A DNA stretch of 64,000 bases from Planomonospora parontospora (GTDB lineage: Bacteria; Actinomycetota; Actinomycetes; Streptosporangiales; Streptosporangiaceae): NCBI GenBank assembly GCA_014647935.1, contig BMQD01000001.1, forward strand, positions 620,001-684,000, read 5' to 3'. Below are positions 29,404 through 39,813 of this stretch, in pieces; position 1 is the first letter of the stretch; the number at the start of each line of letters is the position of its first letter. The notes beneath the pieces are model-generated. The model saw only the letters and a program-made list of their open reading frames with translations. It had not been told where the DNA came from and did not search any database. The translations under genes were made by a program, and so were the position numbers.

Positions 29404-30180
29404 TCACACCGTGAGGAACTCCCCGGGCAGCGGGTCTCCCGTGACCCGGGCACGGATCATCGCGGTGAACAGCTCGGGCTTCTCCCCGTTCCATCCGTGG
29501 CCCACTCCGGGCACCAGCCGTGTCTCGCCCGCGGGGAACGCGGCGGCGATTCCGGTCAGTGAACGCTTGATGAGGTCGTGCTCGTTGCCGCCGGCCACGG
29601 CCAGGACCGGACACGGGGAGTCCCCGGCCTCGGCCGGGACCCGGAAGTCCAGGGCCTCCTCGGAGACCCGGCGGAACGCCTGCCGGGTCATGGCCCGCGC
29701 GGCCTCCCGGTAGCCGTCGAAGTCCTCGGCGGGGATGTTGAGGCTGCGGGCGTTGGCGCGCAGCATCGGCCCCCATTTCATGAGCGGTGTCATCAGCACG
29801 CCCATGATCTTCATCGTGCCCCGGTTGGGGAAGGGCAGGATGTTCACCCCGCTGACCGTCAGGGTCGCCACCGGCTCGGGGTGCGCGGCCGCCAGGTGCA
29901 GGCCGACGTATCCGCCCAGCGAGAGCCCGATGACATGGGCCCGCCGCTCGGGCGCGTGCGCGGCGATCATCTCGGAGACGAGAGCGGCGGTGTCGGCGAT
30001 CGACACCCACGGGTGGTCGTTGCTCCGGCCATGACCGGGCAGATCGGGGACGAGGACGAGGAAATCCGCGGCCAGGTCGGCGATCTGTCTCGTCCACATC
30101 CAGCCGCTGGTGCCGGCGCCGTGCAGGAGCACCACTGCCGGCGCGTCGGCTCGTCCAGACTTCTGTACGAAAATCCCCAT
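29404..30180 (-). CDS. Alpha/beta hydrolase
   Basis: A 258-residue hydrolase. VVLLHGAGTSGWMW forms the oxyanion region, VLVPDLPGHGRS follows, then the nucleophile elbow GLSLGGYVG (Ser ~106), and the catalytic His in VPGVGHGWNGEKP. A cap region (PLMKWGPMLRANARSL) separates the core parts. The substrate is unknown; small esters or lactones are typical. The ATG at 30180 has AAAATC a few bases upstream rather than a ribosome site. It is divergent from the gene at 30273. Confidence 0.88.
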   Translation of the reverse strand: MGIFVQKSGRADAPAVVLLHGAGTSGWMWTRQIADLAADFLVLVPDLPGHGRSNDHPWVSIADTAALVSEMIAAHAPERRAHVIGLSLGGYVGLHLAAAHPEPVATLTVSGVNILPFPNRGTMKIMGVLMTPLMKWGPMLRANARSLNIPAEDFDGYREAARAMTRQAFRRVSEEALDFRVPAEAGDSPCPVLAVAGGNEHDLIKRSLTGIAAAFPAGETRLVPGVGHGWNGEKPELFTAMIRARVTGDPLPGEFLTV

Positions 30181-30272
30181 GATCGCGATTTTGGCACAGA
30201 ACGCCCCGGGTCGGGCCGAGGGATTTCCTGTTTCGAGGGACGCGGGCGGAAGGCCTGCCGTACCCTCCCGGC

Positions 30273-31010
30273 GTGGACGATCCGCGGGCAGGCCATCCCT
30301 CCGACCGGCGTGAAGAGGCCCGGCTGGAGTTCCGGGAGGCCGGGCGCGAGCTCCGCTGGGCCATGGGCCGGTACGGCGACGCCCGGCAGGCGATCGACTC
30401 CGGGGGCGTGTCCATCGGCGAGCTGTTCCGGGCGAGGCAGGCCTGGGCCTGGGCCCTGATGGAATGGGTGCGCACGCTGACCTCCCGGGAGGAGGTCCTG
30501 GACGGGGTGCGGAGCGGTCCCGGTGACGGGAGTGAGCGCCCGGACGCCGGTGCCGGGCGCTTCCCGCCGCCCGCCACCCTCGAGGCGGCGCGCCGCCAGG
30601 TCGAGGTGCTCTCCGGGCAGTACGAACGGGTCCGCCACAGGGCCTCTCCCGACGAGGTGGCCCTGGCGCGGAGCCTCTGGGCGCGGGCGCTGGCGTCCTG
30701 GGCCCGGATGCTGATCGCGGCGGAGGAGGCCGCGGACGGCGTACGGCTCGACCGGCTCGAGGCAGGAGACCAGGTGGGCGCCGCCCTGTCCGGCGAGGAC
30801 CCGCCCGGCCGGACGGAGCGGTCGGCGCGGCAGCGCGAGGTCGTCACCGCGAGCCGGGAACGGGCCCGGGCCGCCAACCTCGCGGCGAGAGGCTATCTGC
30901 CCGGGGAGGACATCCCCCCGGCCGCGGGCGGCGCCGGCGGGCGCGGCTCCCCCGCGACGGAGGCGCCCGCCCGCCGGATCGCGGCCGGGCCGTCCCGGCG
31001 GGCCGGATGA
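30273..31010 (+). CDS. Uncharacterised protein with an internal duplication
   Basis: A 245-residue soluble protein without a recognisable domain. It appears to contain the same helical unit twice: about residues 15-75 (REAGRELRWAMGRYGDARQA, LFRARQAWAWALMEWVR, SREEVLDGVR) and about 90-155 (LEAARRQVEVLSGQYERVRH, LARSLWARALASWARML, AEEAADGVRLDR). A charged Ala/Gly/Arg-rich tail follows. GTG 30273 lies 6 bases after TACCCT, which fits a leaderless message. Confidence 0.6.
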   Translation: MDDPRAGHPSDRREEARLEFREAGRELRWAMGRYGDARQAIDSGGVSIGELFRARQAWAWALMEWVRTLTSREEVLDGVRSGPGDGSERPDAGAGRFPPPATLEAARRQVEVLSGQYERVRHRASPDEVALARSLWARALASWARMLIAAEEAADGVRLDRLEAGDQVGAALSGEDPPGRTERSARQREVVTASRERARAANLAARGYLPGEDIPPAAGGAGGRGSPATEAPARRIAAGPSRRAG

Positions 31011-31064
31011 GACGGCGGGCGAGGCGTGGGCCCGGAGGCGCCGCGACGGACCGGGCGCCGGCGG

Positions 31065-32690
<1,626 letters not shown>

Positions 32691-32692
32691 TG

Positions 32693-33619
32693 CTACTTGC
32701 CTCCCAGGGCGCGGAGAAAGAAGGCGACGTTGGCCGGGCGCTCGGCGAGGCGGCGCATGAAGTAGCCGTACCAGTCGTCGCCGTAGGGGATGTAGACGCG
32801 GACGGTGTGCCCGGCGCCGGCGAGGGCCTGCTGCTTGTCGGTGCGGATGCCGTAGAGCATCTGGTACTCGTAGTCCCCCCGGGACCGGCCGAAGCGGTCG
32901 GCGAGAAGCTCGGTGATCGAGATCAGCCGGTCGTCGTGCGTGGCCACCATGGGATACCCGCCGCCGGCCATGAGGATGCGCAGGCACCGGACGTAGGCCT
33001 TGTCGACCTCGGCCTTGTCGCGGTGCACGACCGAGGCGGGCTCGGCGTAGGCGCCCTTGACCAGGCGGACCCGGGAGCCCTCGTGCGACAGGTCGCGGCA
33101 GTCGGCCTCGCTGCGGAACAGGTAGGCCTGGAGCGCCACGCCGGTGCGGGGGAAGTCGCCGCGCAGCGCGCGCAGGACGCCGAGCGTGGAGTCGACCGTG
33201 GTGTGGTCCTCCATGTCGAGGGTGACGTCCGCCCCCGCGGCGTGGGCCGCCTCGCAGATGCGCCGGGCGTTCTCCAGGGCGATCTTGTCGCCGTCGGCGC
33301 CGAGCGCCTGGCCGACCGCGGAGAGCTTCACCGACACCTCGGCGCGGTCGCCGAGGTCCAGCTCGCGCAGCGCGCCGAGCAGGACGGTGTAGGCCTGCGC
33401 CGTACCCGCGGCGGCCCCGGCGTCCCGGGTCTCCTCACCCAGATGGTCGATGGTGACGGTGAGGCCCGCGCCGGTCAGGCGGCGGACGGCCTCGACGGCG
33501 TCCTGGGGGGTCTCGCCCGCCACGAAGCGGTCGACGACCTTGCGTGTCAGCGGGACGCCGGAGACGGCACGCCGTACGAACGGCACCCGTGACCCGGCGA
33601 GGAGCAGTGAACCGAGCAT
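32693..33619 (-). CDS. putA: Proline dehydrogenase
   Basis: A 308-residue monofunctional proline dehydrogenase (FAD). VTIDHLGEET, ADVTLDMEDHTTVDSTLGVL, VALQAYLFRSEADC, RVRLVKGAYAEP and YEYQMLYGIRTDKQQ follow the PRODH barrel, with the Arg-rich end VRVYIPYGDDWYGYFMRRLAERPAN binding substrate. It oxidises proline to pyrroline-5-carboxylate for the downstream pruA. ATG 33619 follows CTGGAGAAC. A divergent PucR-type regulator starts about 95 bases away. Confidence 0.95.
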   Translation of the reverse strand: MLGSLLLAGSRVPFVRRAVSGVPLTRKVVDRFVAGETPQDAVEAVRRLTGAGLTVTIDHLGEETRDAGAAAGTAQAYTVLLGALRELDLGDRAEVSVKLSAVGQALGADGDKIALENARRICEAAHAAGADVTLDMEDHTTVDSTLGVLRALRGDFPRTGVALQAYLFRSEADCRDLSHEGSRVRLVKGAYAEPASVVHRDKAEVDKAYVRCLRILMAGGGYPMVATHDDRLISITELLADRFGRSRGDYEYQMLYGIRTDKQQALAGAGHTVRVYIPYGDDWYGYFMRRLAERPANVAFFLRALGGK

Positions 33620-33687
33620 GTTCTCCAGCTTAAAACTCCAGGTCAGAACTATCGAATGTGCATCTGCCACGATCGCGGGAGCAGGGT

Positions 33688-33706
33688 TTGTACAGATGTA
33701 CGACAA
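33688..33706. promoter_or_regulatory. Inverted repeat in the put divergent region, candidate operator
   Basis: TTGTACAGATGTACGACAA contains GTACA-GA-TGTAC with TTGT/ACAA flanks. It lies between putA and the regulator gene, immediately upstream of the regulator start at 33714, where autoregulation and control of putA would be expected. Confidence 0.4.
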
Positions 33707-33713
33707 TGGCGGC

Positions 33714-34790
33714 ATGCTCCAGGAGACCGTCGACGAGATCGCCGCCCGCCTCGGCGCCGCCGCCACCCTGGAGGACCGCTCGCTGAAGCTGCTGGCCTAC
33801 GCCGCGCAGAGCGGCGACATCGACACCGTGCGCCAGGAGTCCATCCTGCGCCGCCGCGCCTCCGACGAGGTCCGGGCCTACTTCGAGGGGTACGGCATCG
33901 CCACGGCGCCCGGCCGGGTCCGCATCCCCGCCGACGCCGAGCTCGGCGTGCTGGCCCGGGTCTGCGTCCCGCTCCGGCACGACGGGGTGACCTACGGCTA
34001 CCTGTGGCTGCTGGACGACGGCACGCTCACCGACGAGCGGCTGGCCTCGGTGGCGGGCCTGGTCGGGCGGGCGGCGGCGGCGCTCGCGCAGGAGGCCCGC
34101 CGCCGCCGGGACCTGGGCGCGCACCTGCGGGAGCTGTTCTCGGCCGACGCCGAGGAGCGCGCGCGGGCCCTGCCGCTGCCGGACGCGCTGGGCCTGCGCG
34201 GCCCGGTGGCGGCGATCGCCGTGCACGGCCCGGCCGACCGGGTCGCCGCGCTCTGGACGCTCCCGCGCGACGTGCTCGCCGAACCCGGCCTCCCGGCCGC
34301 GGACGGACCCCTGGTCGGGCTGCTCGCCCCGGCGGCCCACGCGCGGGAGGTGGCCGGGCGGGTCCAGGCCATGTACGGCACCGCCGCCGGGATCGGCGGC
34401 GCGCGCGACGAGCCGGGGGAGGCCTGGCTGAGCTGGCGGGAGGCGGTGGGCGCGCTCCGGGCGGCCGTCCGGGTGCCGGGCCTGGCCCCGGTCGCGGACT
34501 GGTCCGGCCTGGGGGCCTACCGGGCGCTGCTCCGCCTGGCCCCGGCCGACCTGCGCGAGCTGGCGGGGGAGACCGCCGCGCTGGCGGCCGACCCCGAACT
34601 GGCCAGGACGGTGGAGGGCTACCTCGACCGCGCCGGGCACGTCCAGGAGACCGCCGCCGCGCTCGGCGTGCACCGCCAGACGCTCTACTACCGGCTGGGC
34701 AAGGCCGAGCGGCTCACCGGGCGCGACCTCGGGGACGGGGAGGCCCGGCTGCTGGTCCACCTCTCCCTCAAGGCCGCCCGGCTCCTGTAG
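33714..34790 (+). CDS. PucR/CdaR-family regulator of proline catabolism
   Basis: A 358-residue protein. The N-terminal part (LQETVDEIAARLGAAATLEDRSLKLLAYAAQSGD) is GAF/PucR-like. The C-terminal HTH is QETAAALGVHRQTLYYRLGKAERLTG, the PucR HTH_30 signature. Similar regulators sit divergently from putA in actinomycetes and activate it with proline. I chose ATG 33714; ATG 33696 lies inside the operator-like repeat. It converges with the PaiB-like gene. Confidence 0.85.
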   Translation: MLQETVDEIAARLGAAATLEDRSLKLLAYAAQSGDIDTVRQESILRRRASDEVRAYFEGYGIATAPGRVRIPADAELGVLARVCVPLRHDGVTYGYLWLLDDGTLTDERLASVAGLVGRAAAALAQEARRRRDLGAHLRELFSADAEERARALPLPDALGLRGPVAAIAVHGPADRVAALWTLPRDVLAEPGLPAADGPLVGLLAPAAHAREVAGRVQAMYGTAAGIGGARDEPGEAWLSWREAVGALRAAVRVPGLAPVADWSGLGAYRALLRLAPADLRELAGETAALAADPELARTVEGYLDRAGHVQETAAALGVHRQTLYYRLGKAERLTGRDLGDGEARLLVHLSLKAARLL

Positions 34791-34850
34791 CCCGCGGAGG
34801 ACCACTGGTCCCGCCCGGGCCGCACGCCCCGCCCGGGCCGCCGCCGGACG

Positions 34851-34868
34851 CCGGGCGCCGACGCCCGG
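34851..34868. terminator. Hairpin between convergent genes
   Basis: CCGGGCG (34851-34857), loop CCGA, CGCCCGG (34862-34868), between the regulator stop (34790) and the PaiB-like gene stop (34888). Confidence 0.4.
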
Positions 34869-34887
34869 ACGGCCGGTGCCGGAGGGA

Positions 34888-35505
34888 TCAGCCGCCGAGG
34901 CGGCGCAGCAGGTGCGCGCGGGCCGGGGCGTCCCCGGGGCCGCCGCGCTCGGCGAGCCGGTCGGCGATGTGGCGCCGGTGCGCCTCGTCGGCGTTGCCCC
35001 CGTACTTGAACTTGCCCTCGACCTTCCGCACGGTCAGGCGCAGCCCCAGGATGCCGGGCAGCCGCCGCGCGTGCTCGGCCGGGTCGGCCAGGGCGCCCTC
35101 CGGCTCCAACCGGGCGAGCTGGGCCCGCAGGATGTCGAGCTTGCCTTCGGGATCGGTGACGACCTCGGCGTGGCAGACGAGCTGGACGGCGGCGTAGTAG
35201 GTGGTGGGCACGCCGAGACGGGGGTCGTCCTCGCCGGGCAGGACCTTCCACGCGCCGGGCACGTAGGCCCAATCGCCGGCCACGGACAGCAGCACGGCCG
35301 GGTTCTCCGCGATCGCCGCCCAGACCGGGTTGGGTCGGGCCAGATGGAGCAGGACCGTGCGGTCGTCGGCGAGCAGGAACTGGGTCGGCACCACGACCGG
35401 GACGTCACGGTCCCGGCCGGAGGCGATGAGGTGGCCGAACCCGCTCGACCGGACGAACTCCAGCGCCTCGTCGGGAGCGGCGGCGTCCCACGGATGGATC
35501 ATCAT
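34888..35505 (-). CDS. PaiB-like FMN-binding protein
   Basis: A 205-residue protein of the PaiB/FMN-binding split-barrel family: SGFGHLIASGRDRDVPVVVPTQFLL, LHLARPNPVWAAI, VPGAWKVLPGEDDPRLGVPTTYYAAVQ and KVEGKFKYGGNADEAHRRHI are family blocks. Bacillus PaiB was described as a negative regulator of sporulation and proteases, but members have the fold of flavin oxidoreductases, so an enzymatic role is as likely. Two Met codons start the gene. Upstream lies TATACG about 9 bases from ATG 35505. Confidence 0.85.
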   Translation of the reverse strand: MMIHPWDAAAPDEALEFVRSSGFGHLIASGRDRDVPVVVPTQFLLADDRTVLLHLARPNPVWAAIAENPAVLLSVAGDWAYVPGAWKVLPGEDDPRLGVPTTYYAAVQLVCHAEVVTDPEGKLDILRAQLARLEPEGALADPAEHARRLPGILGLRLTVRKVEGKFKYGGNADEAHRRHIADRLAERGGPGDAPARAHLLRRLGG

Positions 35506-35600
35506 GCGGTCAAACGTATACCTATCCAGCCGGATGCATCAAAAAGCCCGGTCCGGGAGCGAACCGCGTCCCGGGCCGGGCCGAAGACCGGGCGGAGCCG

Positions 35601-36773
35601 TCAGGCGGCCGACGGCTGCAGGGTGCGCTCCTCGGCGGGGACGACGTCCCCGTAGACCCGCAGGAGTTCCTGGCTGATCCGCTCCCACGAGTAGCGGGAG
35701 CGGACGCGGTCGGCGCCGGCGAAGCCCAGGGCCGTCCGCCGCGTCGGGTCGGCGAGCAGTTCGCGGACGAGCCGGGCGGTCTGCGCGGGACGGTCCGGCG
35801 CGACCAGCAGGCCGGTCACCCCGTCCACGACGGAGTCGGTGTGCGCGCCCACCGCGGAGGCGACGACCGGCACGCCGCAGGCCATGGCCTCCAGCGCGAC
35901 GACGCCCGCCGCGGCCTCGCGGGGCAGTGAGACGACCACGTCGGCGCTGCGCATCAGCTTGGGCACGGCGGCGTGTGCGACCTGCCCGAGCAGGGTGACC
36001 CGGTCCTCCACGCCGAGCTCCTTGGCCAGCATCATGGCCCGGTGCGCGTCGGCGTCGTGCTCCAGGTCCGCGGCGGCCGGGCCGCCGGCGACGAGCAGCT
36101 CCGCGTCCGGGACGCCCTCCAGGGCCCGGATCGCGGTCAGCACGCCCTTGCCCTCGGAGAGCGGCCCCACGTGCAGCAGACGGGACCGGGTGCCGCGCGG
36201 CGCGGCCGGCCCCTGCCGGCGGAACCGCTCGACGTCGATGCCGCAGGGCACCACGGCGATGTTGCGGCGCGGCACGCCCATCCGGATCAGCTCCGACTCC
36301 TCGCCCCCGCAGCCGGCGACCACCGCGCCGGCGCGCCGGCTGATCGCCCGCTGCAGCCGTGCCTTCCTGGGGTCGGCGCTCTCGCAGATGAAACCCTGGA
36401 CGACCGGGATCGACAGGCCGTCCGCACCCGCGATGGCGGCCAGCCCGGCGGTCCAGGAGCAGGCGTGGACGACGTCCGGGCGGTCCTGGCTCCAGCGGCG
36501 GGTCAGCTCGGTGCCGAAGCCGGACAGGTGGCGCAGGACGTCGTCCTCGGACAGGTCCTCGGCGGGCCCGACCGCCAGGTGCTCCATGGTGACGCCGTGG
36601 GCCACGCGCACGCGGGCCTTGCCCGAATCGGAGGCCCTGCGGGTGTAGACGGTGACCTTGTGCTCCTTGCCGAGCTCCCGGGCGATGGCGAGCATCTGGG
36701 TGCGCTGGGCGGAGAGGTCGGACCAGTCCTGGGTGGCGGACAGGGCGTCGGAGAAGACGAATGCAATATTCAC
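35601..36773 (-). CDS. Glycosyltransferase family 4 (GT-B fold)
   Basis: A 390-residue GT-B glycosyltransferase. The acceptor half has IAFVFSDALSATQDWSDLSAQR and RPDVVHACSWTAGLAAIAG. The donor half has LLHVGPLSEGKGVLTAIRAL, VTLLGQVAHAAVPKLMRSADVVVSLPREAAAGVVALEAMACGVPVVAS, with the E-x7-E type motif of retaining GT4 enzymes. The donor sugar is unknown. I take GTG 36773 (MNIAFVF) as start because AGAGGTG precedes it; ATG 36800 would add nine residues. Confidence 0.88.
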   Translation of the reverse strand: MNIAFVFSDALSATQDWSDLSAQRTQMLAIARELGKEHKVTVYTRRASDSGKARVRVAHGVTMEHLAVGPAEDLSEDDVLRHLSGFGTELTRRWSQDRPDVVHACSWTAGLAAIAGADGLSIPVVQGFICESADPRKARLQRAISRRAGAVVAGCGGEESELIRMGVPRRNIAVVPCGIDVERFRRQGPAAPRGTRSRLLHVGPLSEGKGVLTAIRALEGVPDAELLVAGGPAAADLEHDADAHRAMMLAKELGVEDRVTLLGQVAHAAVPKLMRSADVVVSLPREAAAGVVALEAMACGVPVVASAVGAHTDSVVDGVTGLLVAPDRPAQTARLVRELLADPTRRTALGFAGADRVRSRYSWERISQELLRVYGDVVPAEERTLQPSAA

Positions 36774-36973
36774 GGCACACCTCTGGGAGGAGACAGGCAT
36801 GGAAAGCCAAGGATTCCTTCAGGGGTGCCTGCGTCTTAGGCACTCATCTGTATGCGAGAAACCATACCCGGATCGCCGTCGATGGCAAACCTCCGTATTC
36901 CCGGCACCGCCGGGGTCTCACGAGGACACCGCGGGCGGCGGCTCCCCGCTCCGGCGCCCGCGGGCCGGAAGGC

Positions 36974-37004
36974 GGCCTCCGCGACGCCGTACCCGCGGGA
37001 GGCC
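36974..37004 (-). terminator. Hairpin at the end of the SpoIIE-like gene
   Basis: GGCCTCC (36974-36980) pairs with GGAGGCC (36998-37004), touching the stop codon of the minus-strand phosphatase gene. The remaining 36774-36973 shows no gene and presumably carries the promoter of the glycosyltransferase gene. Confidence 0.35.
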
Positions 37005-38863
37005 TACGCCACACGCAGCGCGAGGACCACGACCTCGTCCCAGACCCGGCCGCCGGAGAACGCGTGCCGGTCCTCCTCGACGGTCTTGACCACGGTCGCG
37101 GGCGACTGCGAGACGCACCGGGCCAGCACGTCGGCCAGCCGCATCTCGCCGTACGCCTCGCCCTCGTCGTTGCGCGAGGCCACCAGGCCGTCGGAGTAGA
37201 AGACCAGCATCTGGCCGGCGGTCAGCGTGAGCTCCTCGTCGAAGGTCTCCCCGTCGGGGGAGATGCCCAGCGGCACGCCGCCCCCGGCGGTGAAGCGCAC
37301 CGTGCCGTCGGGCCGCAGCAGCGCGGCGGGATGGTGCCCCGCGCTGGCCAGCCTGATCCGCCGCCCCTTGACGAACCCGGCCAGCGCCATCACGAACATG
37401 CCGCTGTGCTGCACGGCCAGCGCCTGGTTGAGCTTGCGCAGCGCCTGGCCCGGATCTGACTCCCAGACGCTGAGCACGCGCAGCCCGTTGCGGACCATGG
37501 CGCTGACCGAGGCGGCCTCCTCGCCCTTGCCCGCCGCCCCGCCGAGCGCGAAGCCCCAGCCGTCCGCGACGGGGAAGACGTCGTAGAACTCGGCGCCCAC
37601 CGGGCTGGACCCCGCGTGGTAGATCGCCGCGGCCTCGAACCCGGGGATGTCGGGGAGGCTGCGCGGCACGACGCTGGTGCGCAGGGCGTCGGCGGCCTGC
37701 GACCGGTTCTGGAAGCTGCGCCGGGCCCGCACCGCGAGCCCGAGGTGCACGCCGATCTCCTGCATCACGCCCAGGTCGGCCAGGGAGAACGGCTCGCGGT
37801 CGCGCAGCCGTACCAGGGTGAGGGAGCCCGCCGGGCCGTCCTCACCGCCGATCGGCACGCACAGCACGGAGGCCCCGCCCATCACCCGCAGCAGCGGCGG
37901 CCCGTCGCCGGCGCCCCCCAGCAGGTTCTCGTCCTCCACCATCTCGTGCACCACGCCGGAACCGCCGGTCAGCACGTGGGCGATGAGCGGCGCCCGCAGG
38001 GGGTTCAGCCCTTCGACCAGGCGGACCAGGTCGGTCACCGGCCGGTCGGAGGGACCGAACACGCACGCCCGGCGGGGGTTGCCCTCGCGGACCACGTCGG
38101 CGATCACCCAGTCGGCGGTCTCGGCGGCCAGCAGCCGCGAGGCGCGGGTGACGGTCACCGGCTGGCGCAGGCTCTCCTCGTCCAGCAGCAGGCGGGTCAT
38201 CCGGGACAGCAGCTCCTGGCGGCGGGCGGAGGCCAGGATCAGGGCGGCGTCCGACCGGTCGGCCGGTCCCGGCGGGGCCTCGGAGACCTGCGTCTCCAGC
38301 GGCAGGATCACCACCGCGGTCATCGCGTGCGGCTCACCCGGCATCGTCAGCCGCACCAGGGCGAGCTGCACGGTGTGCGCGCGGCCCTGGTGCGCCAGCC
38401 TGGTCTGGAACGTCGCGGTCTGGCCGCTCTGCTGCACCGCGGTCAGGTGCGAGCGGAACGCCGCCCGGCGCGAGACGTCGACGAACAGCGGGAACGACCG
38501 GCCGATCAGGTAGCCGGCCGGGCTGCCCAGCATCTGCGAGGTCTCCGCGCTGATCCGCCGGACCACCCCCGAGCCGTCCAGCACCGCCACCGGCACCGGG
38601 AACGTCTTGAACACCTGGCGCAGCAGCTTGAGCTCCCGCTGCGAGCCGTTCTCCCGCTCGCCGGAGCGCCGCGGGGTCCTGCGCAGCTCGCGCAGGGCGG
38701 CGTCCAGCAGGTCGCGGGCGGTGTCCAGCTCGGCGAGCGCGGCGTCGAGTGTGGACCGGGGGTCGGCGGGGTAGCTGGACCTGGCCTCACGCAGGGACAG
38801 GACCCTCGCGGTCAGCGCGTCGAGCGCCTGCTCCAGGGCGGGAAGGCCAATGGGTTCGGTCAA
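37004..38863 (-). CDS. PAS-GAF-SpoIIE (PP2C-type) phosphatase-like protein
   Basis: A 619-residue protein. A helical N-terminus (res 1-70) is followed by a PAS domain (FKTFPVPVAVLDGSGVVRRISAETSQMLG), a GAF-like domain (VLCVPIGGEDGPAGSLTLVRLRDREPFSLADLGVMQEI) and a SpoIIE/PP2C domain. Such proteins dephosphorylate STAS anti-anti-sigma factors; STAS, sigma and kinase genes lie next door. Motif changes are notable: GAEFYD in place of GGDFYD and LGGAAGKG in place of GDVxGxG, so metal-binding acids appear lost, while FYSDGLVASR is kept. Catalysis may be weak or absent. TTG 38863 is the proposed start; ATG 38920 is an alternative. Confidence 0.82.
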   Translation of the reverse strand: MTEPIGLPALEQALDALTARVLSLREARSSYPADPRSTLDAALAELDTARDLLDAALRELRRTPRRSGERENGSQRELKLLRQVFKTFPVPVAVLDGSGVVRRISAETSQMLGSPAGYLIGRSFPLFVDVSRRAAFRSHLTAVQQSGQTATFQTRLAHQGRAHTVQLALVRLTMPGEPHAMTAVVILPLETQVSEAPPGPADRSDAALILASARRQELLSRMTRLLLDEESLRQPVTVTRASRLLAAETADWVIADVVREGNPRRACVFGPSDRPVTDLVRLVEGLNPLRAPLIAHVLTGGSGVVHEMVEDENLLGGAGDGPPLLRVMGGASVLCVPIGGEDGPAGSLTLVRLRDREPFSLADLGVMQEIGVHLGLAVRARRSFQNRSQAADALRTSVVPRSLPDIPGFEAAAIYHAGSSPVGAEFYDVFPVADGWGFALGGAAGKGEEAASVSAMVRNGLRVLSVWESDPGQALRKLNQALAVQHSGMFVMALAGFVKGRRIRLASAGHHPAALLRPDGTVRFTAGGGVPLGISPDGETFDEELTLTAGQMLVFYSDGLVASRNDEGEAYGEMRLADVLARCVSQSPATVVKTVEEDRHAFSGGRVWDEVVVLALRVA

Positions 38864-38990
38864 TGCTCGTCCTCGTCCAGGGCCGGAGTGGGAGGTGTCC
38901 CGCTGTAGACGGTACGCCACCCCGCGGGTCTCATCGGTGCACGGTCAGGTAGTGGTTAAGTTATCGAAACTCCGGAAGGGATCTCATCAC

Positions 38991-39725
38991 ATGGACATGA
39001 TGACCCCCGTTCTCGCCCGAGATCTCGCCGCCCTCGGCAGGGTGAGCGAGGAGACCTCCAGCGAGAGCGTGCTGTGCGGGCTGACCGCCACCCTCGCGGG
39101 CGGCGTGCCCGGCTGCGCGGGCGGGTCCGCCGAGCTCTGGCGGGAGGAGCGGCTGGTGGTCTCGGCCTCGCACAGCGAGCTCGTCGTGCTCGTCGACAGC
39201 GAGAGCGGGCTGGGCCGGGGGCCCTGCGCGGAGGCACGCTCCACCGGCCGCCACGTGGTCGTGCAGGACGTCCTGCGGGAGACCCGCTGGCCCGACTACA
39301 CGGCGATGGCGGTCCGCTGCGGGGTCCGCTCCGTCCTGGCGATGCCGATCACCGTCGAGCGCGCGGTCCTGGTCCTCGGCCTGTACGGCGTGCGCCCCGG
39401 CGTCTTCGCCACCCGGAACGTGACCCCGCTGGCCGAGATGCTGGCCGAGCAGGTGACCGTGGCCCTGGCCAACATGTGGGACTACGACGAGGTCCGGACC
39501 GACGCGGCGCAGATGCAGGAGGCGCTGGCCGGGCGCGCCGTCATCGACCAGGCCAAGGGCATCATCATGAAGTCCAGCGGCTGCTCCGCCGAGGAGGCCT
39601 TCGACGAGCTGCGCCGGGTCTCCCAGCACCACCAGGTGAAGGTCGCCGACCTGGCCAGGCTCCTGGTCGACGAGCACCAGCGCAGCCGGGGCGGCCGGTC
39701 GGTCCGGCCGGACCAGGTGCTCTGA
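38991..39725 (+). CDS. GAF-ANTAR domain regulator
   Basis: A 244-residue protein. The GAF domain covers about residues 20-165 (LCGLTATLAGGVPGCAG, GLGRGPCAEARSTGRHVVVQDV, VRSVLAMPITVERAVLVLGLYG). The C-terminal ANTAR domain follows: LAGRAVIDQAKGIIMKSSGCSAEEAFDELRRVSQHHQVKVADLARLLV, which binds RNA hairpins as an antiterminator. ATG 38991 has GGAAGGG 10 bases upstream. It is divergent from the phosphatase gene and lies in the stress-regulation cluster. Confidence 0.9.
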   Translation: MDMMTPVLARDLAALGRVSEETSSESVLCGLTATLAGGVPGCAGGSAELWREERLVVSASHSELVVLVDSESGLGRGPCAEARSTGRHVVVQDVLRETRWPDYTAMAVRCGVRSVLAMPITVERAVLVLGLYGVRPGVFATRNVTPLAEMLAEQVTVALANMWDYDEVRTDAAQMQEALAGRAVIDQAKGIIMKSSGCSAEEAFDELRRVSQHHQVKVADLARLLVDEHQRSRGGRSVRPDQVL

Positions 39726-39736
39726 GGACCGCTCCG

Positions 39737-39768
39737 CTCCGGGAGGCGGCCGGGACGGACTCCCGGAG
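39737..39768. terminator. Hairpin between convergent GAF-ANTAR and STAS genes
   Basis: CTCCGGGAG (39737-39745) and CTCCCGGAG (39760-39768) form a 9-bp stem with a 14-base loop. It is placed to stop transcription from both sides. Confidence 0.55.
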
Positions 39769-39813
39769 GCCGGGGCCGGCCGGGGCCGGCCGGCGAACGG
39801 GCGGCCCCTGCGG

